From: Asterella californica
Taxonomy: Eukaryota; Streptophyta; Marchantiopsida; Marchantiales; Aytoniaceae
NCBI GenBank assembly: GCA_036924285.1
Contig: JAYKYS010000002.1
Span: 5,766,001-5,830,000 of the forward strand
DNA: 64,000 nt
Direction of reading: 5' to 3'
In this document: one piece after another, positions 1 through 13,018 of the stretch
How the letters are laid out: each line of letters begins with the position of its first letter
How positions within the stretch are numbered: position 1 is the first letter of the stretch
Made by a program: the position numbers and the translations under genes
The notes under the pieces: model-generated
Seen by the model: the letters and a program-made list of their open reading frames with translations, nothing else
What the model was told of the DNA's origin: nothing
Database searches by the model: none

Positions 1-700
1 GTGCATTGAGACTGCCGAGCAGAAGTGGTATAAGATTTCAAAGAATATGAAAGAGCAAGGGGTGTTATGTGAATGAGGTCCTTTATATACCAAGTGGGAG
101 TTTGTGATAAAAAACTACAAAAAAGTGAAGGATTGGAATGCTAAGAGTAGCATCCAACCTTATCAGGCTATGTCCCTTAAAGAGAGGAAGGACAAGAAGA
201 TGTCATTTGACTTTTCAGACTCCTAGATCGATATATTAGAATCCTTCTATGGAGGATGGTCATCGATGACCCCTCTTTGTATAAGTGAGAGCAACTCTAC
301 TGTGTAAATAGAGGATGAGGATGAAAATAATCAAAAGGGAGAGCAAACCATGTCTCATGTCGCATCGCTGTCTATTGAACGAGTGCAGCCTTCCGAGACT
401 GGATAGCGATCTGAAGGAGCTCAGCCGTCTCATAGTGTCATCGACTCACAAACTATGAAGTCAAATTCAGAAGTGAAGAGGAAGAAAATAAGTTCCATGT
501 CAACTACTGCACAAGTTGACAACATGAGCACTTTCTCAAGTAGCATTGTTGATGTAGAGAGTAGAAAGCTCCAATGGAGTTAGAGAGAGAAGACTCTTTG
601 AGACAAAGTTGAGGTGAAGATGGTTAGAATGCATAGTGACCATCCATTCATAAGGACAAGAGAGTTCCAATAACATATTCTCATAGTGTGTTAGAGACTA
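1..700 (+). pseudogene. Harbinger-type Myb/SANT-like DNA-binding ORF, decayed
   Basis: Frame 2 from the window edge to about 300 reads as the C-terminal half of the Myb/SANT-like protein that PIF/Harbinger elements carry beside their transposase. The recognisable block runs AEQKWYKISKNMKEQG, then KWEFVIKNYKKVKDWN, then a serine and methionine stretch ending in SLKERKDKK. In intact elements this protein binds the ends and helps import the transposase. Here the frame is cut by TGA at 86-88 and TAG at 224-226, and beyond about 310 only scattered fragments remain, so it is not functional. The 5' end lies outside the window. The family assignment rests on the helix pattern and on the transposase remnant that follows on the same strand. 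Confidence 0.6.
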
Positions 701-1039
701 AATGGTTGTTTTGGCTCTAAACCTCGAGTTTACTTAATGTTTAGTGTGGGTTCATATTTTGGTGATAAAGTCTTCGTGAGTTTTATGTATGAGAATGCAA
801 TTATTTATGGTTAGTGATTGTCTGCCTGCATTATATGTGTGGTGCATAGCTGAATTCGCTCTTGTTGTTAGTGATAGATGCTTGTACACTATGTGTGCAA
901 GTGGTCATGGGGTCGATTTCGATGATGGACATCAATGAAAGAGATGTTTGTTTTGAGAGAGAGGAGATGTGTCCAGCGCTCCATACAACTATAGCACATG
1001 TTATGAGCCAACATGAGATAACAATGTGATGGATGAAAG

Positions 1040-1990
1040 AACGGTCTTTGATATGGTTCGATTATTTTCTTTGGTACTCATATGATGACAGTAGATGGGT
1101 GAAAATGTTATGAATGTAGAAGCAAACATTTATGGACTTGGTTGCATAACTAGCTCCACATACAAAGAAACGTGACACACAATTCTGGAGGGCCATTTCT
1201 ATAGAGGTACGAGTTGCACTAGTGCTATATAGCTTAGCTAAGGGTGCTAATTACTTTAATGTGAGAGAAAGATTTGGTATAAGTTAGAGCACAATCCAAG
1301 AAATCATGCATGATGTGGTGCATGTAACTGTACGAGTTATCTGTCCAAAATATTTGAAGTGACCGACTAGTCCAGACACATAGTGAGTTTCAGCCGGTTT
1401 TGTCAGACAATGTGGACTCCGAAATTGTCAAGGGGCTATAGATGAGAGTCATATTCATATTCAAGTACCGCCGGGGAGGTCAAGACAATCGTTGGATTTC
1501 TACAATTGAAAGAGATATCTCTCAATAGTTTTACAAGGAATATGTGATATTGATGGCGTGTTTTTGGATGTACACATTGGTTGTACAAGAGCAACGAACG
1601 ATAAACATGTGTTGTGGGTGTCAAGCTTCTATCACAAAGTGAGAGAAAGAGAACTACTCAATGAGCCAATAATCCAGATGAATGGAGATACACAACTGAA
1701 ACCTTATATACTCGAGGACTTAGGGTACACAATGCATCCTTGGCCGATGATGCCTTACAACGTTAATGCGAATTCAACTGCACTTCATGTAATTTACACT
1801 GAACATCACACTAGAGGCAGAACATGCGTAGGATAAGCACTCAGAATTTGAAGGTCAGGTTCAAAATACTAAACCATTGGAATAAATTCTAGTGTTGTAT
1901 GGGCAGCCCGCGTAGCTCACGCTTGCTGCATACTCCAAAACATGTTAGTGCATAAGCGAGTTTCGTTGATGGACATAACCAAAGTTGTAG
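1040..1990 (+). pseudogene. PIF/Harbinger DDE transposase, decayed
   Basis: Translated fragments follow the DDE_Tnp_4 (ALP1/Harbinger) order. A helix-turn-helix-like part comes first (FGISxSTIQEIMHDV, around 1270-1325). Then comes GAIDESHIHI with the first catalytic Asp at 1441-1443, a block matching the usual visit-and-shape region (CDIDGVFLDVHIG, around 1540-1575), and ILEDLGYTMHPWPMMPYN with the second Asp at 1717-1719. The third acidic residue should lie in the stretch after HTRGR, but the codon there reads GGA (1831-1833) followed by TAA. Stops also occur in the upstream part (for example after the FYN at about 1503). The longest open piece is 1558-1836. With the SANT-like remnant upstream this makes one fossil two-gene Harbinger element. 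Confidence 0.7.
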
Positions 1991-4900
1991 TTGCACCGAT
2001 TGCAAGTTGAGGTGTGAAATAATTCTTGCTTAGAGGATAGTGGGACAGAAGTGAGGTCGGCTTTGGTAGAATATCTTGCACTTTCTGCATAATAAATGTC
2101 AGAGTTTTGATGTTTTTTGCTGGATGTCTACTGACAAGTTCCTCTTCAGTCTAAAGTGTGAGTGTGCTCTTGGTTCTACAGAGTGGGACAGTGATTTTAT
2201 GTACTGATGGGTTTTGTTAGTGCTTACTGCTCTGGTCCTATTGTTTGATGTATGGATATGAAATTCGTGAACTTGGAAAATCGGTCTTTAACCAGCCTTG
2301 AAAAGACCCTTTTCTTTACAAATGAATGTAAATACCAAGATTGATATGCTTCTATGAAAATGTATTATCTTTCAAGTTCTACAAATCTTCATAAAATATA
2401 CGGTCTAATGAAAGGACCCAACGATTAAGCTTGGAGTGAAATCGGGGTTTGACTCCCCGATTAGTGATCAATAACTATACCAAACAAGACACCATAAGAA
2501 CATAACGAACAAAAATGTGAAAACTATTTCATTGCACGTATCTTTAAAGTCACCTAGTTCTACAAGATGCGTAGCTTGGACTTCAAAACTCCAAATACTT
2601 GACATAATGACTTACATGTTCTAAACTGAACGCGTTGGAGTTTTACCGAGAACTCTTTTCTGCACTACACGTGGCTGTACGTAAACAAATGAACACCTTT
2701 GACTTCTGCCGAGAACTGCCCTCGTCACTACAAGCGATGAGCCCAAAGTGCGTGCACGAGTGATCTCGATATTATGACTCCCAATAACATCATAATTATT
2801 CAAAGCACATGTGCTAATGCGGTCAGAAATTTTGTTCCAAACACTATTGTGCTAAAAGTGTCAAGCTTGAGAATCATCGAAAAGTGCATAAATGACGGGA
2901 TAGCGTTGGGAATGCTTAGTGTTGTCGACGTCTTAAACCGATATTGGAAAGGAAAGAATGAGAACAGGATGATCGTGATATAATCATACTGGGAAAGTTT
3001 ACCAATAGACGAAACACTGTCAGTTTATGGTCAATAATATGACCACCCGAACTTAACTTTACGAAACTCTTGTAACTCTCGTAAAACATTTTACAGTTTT
3101 TGATAGTATAGCATGTAAATTTTATAGTCATTTGACATAATTATTGTAAACGACATCTCTTGAATAACATTGATAAAAATTGGAATGAATTAATACACTC
3201 ATTTTGCAATCTTTGACAATGCTTAACAATTTACATTTACGCCTTCTTCTCTGAACCATGTAAATTTCACCATGGGAAAAGGTTTGAGTGACCCTAATAC
3301 TATGGACAACTATATGCATAAATAGTAGAAAATTATAAAATTCATTTTTCTTATGTATTTAGTTCTTTACTAGCAAACGTTAATGTAATACAAGATAGTC
3401 ATACTTCTAGTCTTGTATGGTGTTTGTTATTAGTGCGTGTCAAAGCTATAATCTTCAGTCAATTATCTTCACTCGTGAACGAATGTTACGATTTTGATCA
3501 AGAGGTCGCATACTTTTTCTTATTAGTTTTCTTTCTTGGGATTGACAATAAGTTTCAACAGTAGGATAATTTGAGATTCAAATAAATTATTTTATTAAAA
3601 ATTAATATAATTATACTAGTTCATTGATATACTGATAAATGATTTAAGACTCTAAACAAAGTTGCTCTTCAAGAAACTATAGTTGTTTATGTTCTTTACT
3701 GTATAGAATATTCTCTCTTAGCTTTGACACACAATACTTATATGATATATGCAAAATTATCATTACAAATTTTTATCATTTTGTTACGCGAGAAAAAACT
3801 TGGAAAGCTTTTATCACCACGAAAACCACTGAAGATTAAAAGCACGAGACGTCTCAAATATGATCATCGATGAAAGAGAAACCTAGCTCACCCACAAGAA
3901 ATTGTAAATCATCAGCAATCCTATCGATCAACTATCCTCCAATCTCTCAATCTCCACGATAGTCATCGATCAATCTGCAACATGTCGGACTTGTCTCTCA
4001 CTCAAGGGTCATCTATGATGGCTTTGATGGAAGCAGACCATTAACTTGAAGAGAAAAATGCTAAGTTTAGTCCTTCACAAACTCACAAACTAAATTTCTA
4101 CACACTAACGATGTCTCTCAAGGTCTCAGATTCTAGAATCTCACACTATCTCTATATTGCTCAAATGTCATTACGAAAATATGAAAACAAGGATGATGAG
4201 CTCTTCTCTACTCCTCTATTTATACATTATAGATTTTTACTTTGATATCATTTGATAACTCATCCTTAATTATTTTTACCAAGTTTTATTAAGATATGAT
4301 CTAAGTCAAAAGCACTATTCACATGGGCTTCTTATCTTTTCACATGGGTTATTCATTCAAATTCAACAGCTTCTAGAAGAATTCTGAAATATTCTTAAGG
4401 AATCTTCAGTTTTTACTCTCTCTACACTAAGACTCACTAAAAAGGTGACATGTGGAATCTCTTCTTGTTTTTAGTGCTCACAAGGTCAATAACAGAAGTC
4501 CCACTACTAATATCAAGTCAAAAAAGAGATAATGGATATTTTCCACATACTTTCTATCTTTTAAACAAATGACAAGATAGTAGTGCTCACTATTTAAGAA
4601 ATATCTGAATTCTGTTCAAAACTACAACTAAGTTTAACCATAACTAACTTTAGCTAGTCACGATAAACTTAATATCTCCTTAAAGTACAAAGGCAACAAA
4701 GAAACATTCTCCAGACTTAGTTATAATTAAACATCTTACTAATAAATAATCTTCGTATGTGTAATATATGTCGTTACAGAACATACAACACAACAAGTGA
4801 CACGAGGTAAAGATTAAGACTTCATTTGTGGAGTGAAGTTGCCTTCAACTCATAAGGATAAATTTTTGCTTTACGGAGGTTGTTTCAAGTGTTGTTATGG

Positions 4901-5289
4901 GAAAAGGTTAAACACCAAATTTGCAAAATAGATATGCATCCCAAGTGTACTTTCGTGAAGAGACTGAAACAAGACAAACATGAACCATGAGAATATAAAT
5001 TTGATGTTCGGATAAGACCCTCTAGTCATCGAAACATGAGAAGATGGATGAACATATTTTGTAGCGAGAGAGTGATCTAGACACACATTCATAAACTCGC
5101 TAAACTAGCTAAATGGTTGTAGGTTATTACATATCATATCATTTTTCTCCTCATGTTGTTGCAAGCAACAATGGTCTGAGCAGCATTGCGTTTCTAGGTT
5201 TCACAATATGTTCGGAGTGCTAATGGTTAAATTTAAATAAATTTATATTCTTGAATTATATCATTATCATATTGCATTAATTTTTGTAC
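1990..5289. other. intergenic, no gene recognised
   Basis: AT-rich sequence with only short unrelated open frames. I see no conserved protein, RNA gene or clear repeat ends. The 3.55-3.80 kb part is especially AT-rich. The 3' end of the Harbinger element must lie somewhere after 1990, but I could not place its terminal inverted repeat. Confidence 0.5.
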
Positions 5290-6790
5290 GTGATAGATCT
5301 TCGAGAAAACACGAGGTTACTAGCTATAGAGATCTCTTGTACGAAGAAGATGAGTCGTAGAACTCCCAACCACACAAAATAATCCTTCAAGTGTAAACTT
5401 GTCATTTATTTACACTTGCTAACTTGATCCAATTTTAGTGTTTGCAATTTCACTCAAGATCCAAAACAAATATTCTTAACACATAATACTCGTGAAACAT
5501 ATCCAATCGTACTTCAAACTCTCCAAACTGAGGTCTTGTAATAGAGTTAAGAAAAGATAAATCTTCTACTCCAAAATTTGTCTAAGTGTTAAATCTTACA
5601 TTCTCCTCTACTCATTGATTAGAAAAACTACGGGTAATTTCTTCCTCCTAGCTCCAAATAAACAACTTAGTATCTTGTCAAAAAGCCTTTGCAAAATGCT
5701 TGCCAATGATATCCAAACCACTCGAAACTGAGCTCTCTAGCGACTACTACAGCCGGTCAAAGTTCATCATATCTTGATTGTCGAGAAAAGCTTTCATGTG
5801 CACGGAGGCTTTATTACACAACCCGAAACTTCCCCCCTTCTGACAACACATCCACGTAATCCTTCCAAAATCCTTTCTGACGATACCCAAAACATTGAAA
5901 ACAAGTTACGATGAGAGAACTACAAGTCTCCAAAGTTGACTGTAAATTTCAAAGATTTCTACATGTGAGTTGGGGGTTTTGACTCACCATTGTATGTGTT
6001 CGTTGGAAGTGAAATTGATATCATTTCGAAGAGTTTCCAACGGCCTTGTCTACTATGATGTCAAAACTGAGATCAATTTTAGGAGAAATTTTAGAAAGAC
6101 CTCCGCGCATACGGAAGCTTTTTATGTTTTAGGAAAGAATGTGAAAACGATAAGGCGGTAACTCGGACTACAGAAGTCTATTTTCAATGTCCGGTTATTG
6201 CCGAAAAGGATCTTGGAAGGGCTACGCTAATGTGTTTCTAGACTTGGGAGGGAAGTTTCAAGTTGGGTAAAAAGCTTTCGCGCACGAAGTTTTTTTGAGC
6301 AACCAAGATATGATGAACTTTGATCGGCTGTAGTAGTCGCTGCAAAGCTCGATTTTGGGTGGTTTAGGTATCATTGGATAGCGTTTCATATAGGCTTTCC
6401 GACAAGATTCTAAGTTGTTGATTTGGAGTTGAGAGGAAGAAACTACACTTACTTTTGCTAGTGAAGGAGATGAGGAGAATTTAAGGTTCAACACTTAGAC
6501 AAATTTTGGAGTAGAAGGGTTACCTTATCTTAACTCTATTGCCAGACATCAGTTTGGGGAGTTTGAGGTACAGTTGGACAATGTTTCACAAGTATTACGT
6601 GTTGAGGTTATTTATTTTGGATATTGAGTGAAATTGCAAACATCAAAATTGGATCTGATTTGCAAGTGTAAATAAACGACAAGTTTACATTGAACGATTG
6701 TTTTGTGTGATTATGCGTCCTTCGACACTTCTCGTTCTTCTTACGAGAGATCTCTATAGCTAGTAATCTCATGTTTTCTTGGAAGAATTA
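5290..6790. repeat. large imperfect inverted repeat, LTR-like arms
   Basis: The segment 5290-5905 is, with many mismatches and small gaps, the reverse complement of about 6180-6790. Landmarks that match on opposite strands include GCGACTACTACAGCCG (left arm, about 5739) against its complement at about 6330-6350, and ACACTTAGACAAATTTTGGAG in the right arm against the left arm at about 5570-5595. The arms lose similarity towards the centre, where a small GTGAGT/ACTCAC palindrome sits at 5966-5990. The right arm lies directly in front of the gypsy coding remnant and may be its 5' LTR, with a second copy inserted head to head. The exact ends were not determined. Confidence 0.6.
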
Positions 6791-6799
6791 ATGCGGTAC

Positions 6800-8530
6800 G
6801 ATAGGATGGTGAACTTGACGTGAAGTCCGAGTTGGAGAAAACTTGTCAACGGAAGAAAGAAGAAAGTAATCATGGGCGGGGATGGTGATGATGCAAGTTG
6901 TGTGGAGCACTTCTGAAGGTGTAACTTGACCCGACAATCGCATCAATGTTCTATGTCTTCACATTGTTCTCACAACAACTACAATTGAATGAGAAGAAGT
7001 AAGCATTGGCTACAAACGCGTTGCATGCGGTTGTTGAAGGAGGATCAGTTTGAGGAAGAGATATCTCGAAATACTTGAGACATTATATGAAGGAGATGGA
7101 GTTGAATCGGGTGTTGGAGAACGAGATGATCAAATTTTTTTCATTGATGACGAAATTAGGGAGCATGTGAAAGGTATTATGGAGCACTATGAGAAGAATT
7201 GGGAAGAGTTCTCGAGAGCTATGAGAGACGAATATTTCATGGAGGACTCTGATAGAGTTACCAAGAAATCCTTCTTGGAGTGGGTGGAGTGACCAACAAA
7301 GATCTACAAGCAATTGAGTTGTTGAGGGAGTTCGAGAAGTAATTTTTGAGACTTACTCGAATGGAAAAGCTTATGTTGCAAGGAAACAAAACGGAGCTAT
7401 TTCTCCGAGCTGCTGACGAGAAACTACAGGAGAAACTGGAGGTTCTTCTTGAAGACCAAGAGAACATGAAGGGTTGACAACAAGTTCAAAATAGGTCCAA
7501 GAAGTTGTCGGACTTCTTACGAAGAGGGAGCGGTGATGAGAGAAGGTTCCTTTGAGGAGATTTATGCCAACTCCCACTACAATAACATCATCTCCAGCCA
7601 ATCGAACCATATCGATGGTTCTCATGATGCAAGTGTCAGTGGTTCAACCTCTTGTTATAGCTCCTAAGAAAGAAGACTTGGGGCTCAACGATATTTTGCG
7701 AGGGATGAGATCTCCAAATCAAGCTTACGAAGCTTGAGGAGAGAACGTCAACTAGCGAGACGAGACCTACACCAAAACAAGATTGGGTTCGATGGTGTAT
7801 ATGATGTGATGGGAATGATCACCCCTTTTCGAAACTCTATGGCAAGGCATCATATTCTAGAAGGATGGGAAGATAACGCTGAAGGACATGAGAGATCTTT
7901 TCCAAACAAATTTTGGAAGGAGGAATGAAGCGGTGGTATAAAGATTGAGGGTCAAAGAGAGGATTCACAAAGCAAGTAGAGAAACACGGAATTTGATCAT
8001 TGCTATCTCTACACAACGGAAGAGAAAGATGACCAAGGGAGGCATTGCTGAGAACGACGGAGCTCCACAAATTTTCACGATGAAAGTTTGTGGAGCTCCG
8101 GAATGAGAAGATCCGGTCCAGTCAATACACGCATATATTGCAAAGAGCCAACATGAGACGTTGATTGAGGAGAAAAGAAGATGTGAAGCTGAGGATGCAA
8201 GGATAAAGACATCGACAAAGAGGCAGATTCGATGAGAGAAGTCTCGACAAGAGCTTCATGAGACTGGTACTCAGGACTTGTCTCCAGAGGATGCTCCTTC
8301 TTCATCGAAGGAGAAGGAGGAGCAACCAAGAGAGAATAATAAATCGGCTGCATACAAGTTGCAGTCAGACATCGAGGCTGTTACGTATGTGAAGGGGGTT
8401 CTCGAAGAGAGAATTTTAAACGTCAAGGTTGAATTTATCTTGAAGGAGGTTTTAGGAATAGTGAAACTAGAGTTTCATCATGTCATTATAGACATCATAA
8501 AACAAAAATGATGACAAAAAAATAGTACTT
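6800..8530 (+). pseudogene. Ty3/gypsy gag-like region, decayed
   Basis: The open piece 7050-7292 and its continuation in shifting frames read as a retroelement gag. They are rich in Glu and Arg, and include KKSFLEWVE followed in another frame by LFLRAADEKLQEKLEVLLEDQEN (7395-7465). A later open piece, 8278-8511, includes SAAYKLQSDIEAVTYVKGV, a low-complexity charged linker. The same linker recurs at 57.64-57.80 kb on the other strand, which shows that it belongs to a repeated element. Several stops and frame changes separate the pieces. Gag would form the capsid-like particle in a live element. Here nothing intact remains. Confidence 0.6.
8058..8100. repeat. near-perfect 20-bp hairpin with CGA loop
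   Basis: Arms 8058-8077 and 8081-8100 are complementary at 19 of 20 positions, and the single exception can be a G-T wobble. The loop is CGA. The hairpin lies inside the decayed gag-linker region. Confidence 0.85.
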
Positions 8531-8729
8531 TTGCATGCTCTTGACACAAGGGTATCTTTTGACGAGGAGAGAGAGCTTAAGAATTGTAATGCGTAGTCGA
8601 CGAAGGAAGATAAGGATTAGAGTCACAGGGTGCATTTTGAAGACGACGAGGATATCATAAAGTAAAGTTATGTCACTATAATCGTAGTTATTGGACTTGT
8701 GCGACAACTGAAACACTCGTTAAAGTTGG

Positions 8730-9110
8730 AGATCTAGATGAGCTTATTGTTGCTCTGATCGATCATGGATTATAGATCAATATTATGTCGAACGATCTCT
8801 ACAAGAGAGAGAGATGGTCCATCGATACGGAGCATGGATGGATGATTAGGGCGGCAAATAACACTCGTAGAAATCTTTACAGTGCTATCTTTATCTTGAC
8901 GTTAAGGCGTGAATTGATGATGTTGACACGGAGGAGAACTTTTTCGTGCAGGGGGTAACATCATACCCACTTATCCTTGGTCAACCATAAATCATGACGA
9001 TGAGAATGAAGACGAGGGTACTTGACGATGGATCTGCATATACTCGGATTCAGACCCATGATGAGAGGAGAGTAGTGTAGTTTCTAAATGTACATGTTAA
9101 CCACAAACGT
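8730..9110 (+). pseudogene. Ty3/gypsy aspartic protease domain, decayed
   Basis: The reading VALIDHG, a stop, INIMSNDLYKRERWP, then WMIRAANNTRRNLY, and in another frame ENFFVQGVTSYPLILGQP, follows the retroviral-type protease order. That order is active-site loop, flap region, and the LILG turn before the C terminus. The active-site triplet, normally D-S/T-G, is here D-H-G (8761-8769), followed by an in-frame TAG two codons on. The enzyme would cleave the element's polyprotein. This copy is dead. It lies between gag-like and reverse-transcriptase remnants on the same strand, in the expected order. Confidence 0.65.
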
Positions 9111-9479
9111 AATCGTGATCATCTTATAGAGAATCCACTTCCAAATGTGAGTTAGGATTTCTGAGGTTTTTGGAGAGGGTCACTATGGAGCGATGTTGTA
9201 GTGGTACAGAAAAGGTGCTACTCTCGCTAGAAGATGAAAGTGTCTTTTGTACACGGTTCACAAGATTTTCGAAGAGTAGGATTGTTGTTGGATAGGGTTG
9301 AAGAGTTGGAAAGAAAATACAAAAACCATTTGTATGAGGTTGAAATGAAATTGCGAGAGTGTGGAGAATTAGAATTAGACGAGGATGAAAGGATATTAGG
9401 GGTGTACGAGGAGGATGAGTTGGAAGATCCTTTGAGAATATATCGTGTCAATTGGTATGAGAGACGAGGATGATATCTT

Positions 9480-10340
9480 GCAAATTCACTTGAGAGAACT
9501 ATACTCTTTGATCGAACCGTTTTGAGCTCCGGAAGTCCGAGTAGAGATAAAGTACAAATCGGTGGACAAGAAGATGAAGCCAGTTGTGAGACCTCTACTG
9601 GTTGACAAAAATCAGCGAACGGAATGTGCTTCGAGGAAGAAGAGCTTGTCAGATCCTACAAGGATTGGGCACAAGTTTACAAAGAGTTGAAGATTGATAT
9701 GTTTCAAGGATATGCTTTCATGACATGAGAAAGCATTTGTCTTCAAAGCGCACGAGATCGGATGTGTGGATCCGTATGTAATGACTCCAATGGTCATATT
9801 TATGATACCACATGTTCCTTGTAACTTAAGGTTGATATCGGCTCACTTGCCTCACTGGTGGAGTTGCTCAAGGAGATGAGGAGTTTGGAGCCGTCGTTCA
9901 CGTATTCTAGCTGATGGTTTACGGTGCCAAAGAAGAACAAATCGTTGTGCTTCATCCAGGTTATGCAAATGGTTAATGCACTGATTGTGAGGAATGTTGA
10001 GATGAGACAGATCATAGACAAGTTGAGGTATTTGCAAGAAGGGCAATTTACTCGATGAGAGATCTCTACTCAAAGTATGACTAGTTTCAACTGGCTAAGA
10101 AAAATAAGAATGTGACAATGATGTGAACATCATTGGGGTTGATTCAATGTGTAACCTATGGCAAGGGGCTACCAACTCAGCAGCACATATGCTGAACATG
10201 ATGAATAAAGTCATAAGGATCCTTGAGAAGACAATGTCGTTCCTAGACGATGTTCAATTCAAAGGGTTTCGAGAGGATAAAAAAGACAAAGTATTACATC
10301 AGAGAGGGTGCCAAAAGCATGTCCAGACCTATCTCTAACT
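9480..10340 (+). pseudogene. Ty3/gypsy reverse transcriptase, decayed
   Basis: Fragments in several frames match the gypsy reverse transcriptase fingers and palm. They include PKKNK (about 9930), a broken equivalent of the region around the first catalytic Asp (10020-10100), and the open stretch 10123-10338 with LWQGATNSAAHMLNMMNKV followed by the catalytic box F-L-D-D (10240-10251) and FKGFREDKKD. At least ten stops interrupt the region before 10123. Everything after about 10340 (the rest of RT, RNase H, integrase, 3' LTR) is missing or unrecognisable, so the element is truncated at its 3' side. Confidence 0.7.
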
Positions 10341-13018
10341 CTTGAAAGAGTATCATATATTACTATTATCTAGCGAACTCTTAACCATAGGTATTTCTAT
10401 CTCTAGGGTTTATGATTTGAAATGAGGTGGGAAGCATCGAGGGGTAACTATTATCACGGGAGCATTTTGTTCTATAATGACGTGGATCTTCACTTGTTTA
10501 TCCACCTAGCTTGCTTATTTTGCTTATTCACCTCTTCTCCTAACTTTTCTAAAGGAAGGGTTATATATTAAACTAAAGTATTTATTGAATACTTTATGAT
10601 AGTCTACAAAAGATCAGGCTTATATAGTTGGAGGCGTGTTGTTATAGACTTCACGTATGGATTTTCTGGGACGTTTATATAATTCTTTGTATGTATAATA
10701 ATATTTAACGGGTATAGATTATATTTGATTTTTAATAAAACTTAATATAAAGTTTTTATATAATAAATATATATTTTTTGATAACAAATATCGAACAAAA
10801 ATTCCCCAGAGGTGGTTGAGCCGGCTTATTATTCATCCTGAGTCTTAATTTTTACCAAAATCCTTGCTGAAATATATTTACTATGTAGAACGTATACAAA
10901 TAAATATAATCGAGCTCGCAAGCAAGAGCAAGAAACTATCTTCCCTGAGAACTAAGAATGATGAAATCAAATTTCTCTAAAATATATTATATTTTGACTC
11001 CAAGAGAGTATAGTAGAGCTGCTAGAGCATTGCATCATTTGTCAATGGCATGTCAAGATTCAACCGATAGTCAGTGACGAGATTCTCTTACAACTTATTA
11101 ATCGTATCATTGTTCTTCAGCTTCAAGATAATTTTCAAGATCATCTTTGTCCACATTCGTTTGGAGTTGCGATGCTTGGAGGTTGTGAGTATGTGTCTTT
11201 CGGCATTAGGGTTCTCTTGGGCATCTATTCTGATAGTGGACGTGAAAAATATTTTAATTAGCATTTCTTGCGTTTCCATGTTTGAGGAGCTCATGGATGA
11301 TGGTGAATCTCGTTCTTTTCGTGCGATCATCCTATGATTCTTCATCCTATTTTTATTATCAACACGGTCCTTTGATAGAGGAGGTTATAGTCATTGACTC
11401 AGTTGCAAGTATTCGTCAAAAAGATCCTTTGGATGGATTTTTTTTTTGTCTTAGCTCACTATAGAGCTCTCTTGAGCACTGCCTTGGTTGTTCCAGATTA
11501 TGTCTTTTATCTTTAGACGATATCAGCATATCATACGTCCGACGGATCAAGTCTGTGATCACCTAGTCTCTCAGTTGACCTCGGTAGAGTTGAGAATAAA
11601 AGTGTCAAAGTGCAGGACTTGGTCTCCCATAGATATTTCGTCGGACCTCCTGCTCCCATAAAGCTTTGTTACATCTAGAGATGGTTTATGTATCTTCGGA
11701 TATCGACGGATTCAAAGACTTTGTCTCTCAGTTCTTAGATGTTGCTCTGACGGAGGCCGTCTTGCATATTGAGGACCTCGTTAGGTTAGAGGACCCCCTT
11801 TGGTATCTTTTATTCTTCAATAACATGTCACTCTGGTTACTTATTCTGCACAGTATCTTCATTTCTTATTTTCATCTCGCGCTTTGGAGAGTTTGATAAG
11901 AGGATCATAGGGTCTTTGACGAAACTTAGGATCATGAGGTCTTTGATGAAACTTAAGATCAAGGACATTTAATTATGTGGTAACCTCTCGCACATAAGAA
12001 GATATCATTGTTGATATCATGTGGTGAGATGGATTTGATCTCTATGGAGGACACTGGTCCAACAATCCTTTTGGATAGTTGGGCCCTTTCAACACCTTGG
12101 TTCTGTTGTAGTTTCTTCGTGCAAGATAGACCTATTATGGAGAGCTCCGGGACAGAGATGATTCTTATCCATTATTATTTTTATTTATAATTAAAAATAA
12201 TAAATAATTATGAAAGATAACACCAAACATTTTCCCATGAATGAAATATAGATTTAGCTCCATTCTTCACGCTACTACTCTTCCTCCACTCTTGTCAATA
12301 TTATTTTCCCTACCGCCTGGAAGCTTCCACAGTTATCTTATGACGTTGTCTGGGAACATCTTGCCGCGCTGTTCTGCATCTTCAGTGCGTATCCCTCAAT
12401 ATGTGATCAGTAAACTCACGGATAGGGTTCATAGAAGCCGCACGAGGACTACAGGCACCAACTACGCGTACCTGCGATAGCAGTTCATACGAGAAACCGA
12501 CTCTAGAGACTAGAATCCACACCATTCATTCGAATGGATAAGTCTGTATCCTCGGTAACTGACATCATGGCTCAGATTACAAAGTAAACCGGTTCGTCGC
12601 TTGGCTGACAGGAACGTCGAGTTGCCTCCGCTCGTCTTCTTCGTCGGGAAAAGGAGGGTTGATTCAAGCAGTGGTGTAACTTAAGCAAGAACTGAAATGT
12701 TGAATCTGCGATTTTCACTCGACGACTCACTCGATTTTCACTGGCCTTGGCCGCTGGTACTTGAAATTCAGGAAGCTGTAGAGGAGAGAAGGGAAAAACA
12801 ATGAAGACCGGCAATATGGCAGTGACGAACAAATAAGTTCCTACGAGGGGAGGCACGATACACCACTTATACAGATGGGAATCCGTCCTTTCTATGATGG
12901 ATTACAGCACACCAATTTGACTTTGCCTCGCCAGAGTTTAAATCTGGACTATGGAACACTGCAAATATCTGCTTAGCGGCGGTGGGTAAGGCACCCATCA
13001 AGCCAGCCATCCTGAGCC
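10341..13018. other. intergenic between gypsy remnant and Trm1 gene
   Basis: The 10.6-11.0 kb part is AT-rich. A stretch at 11.05-12.18 kb has balanced composition and several long frames on both strands but no family I recognise. A 27-bp direct repeat (AGGATCATAGGGTCTTTGAC and onward) lies at about 11903-11955. A 94-codon frame on the minus strand (12572-12856) starts with a hydrophobic segment and has an Arg-rich end; I cannot tell whether it is real. The last 150 bp are presumably the promoter of the Trm1 gene. Confidence 0.4.
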
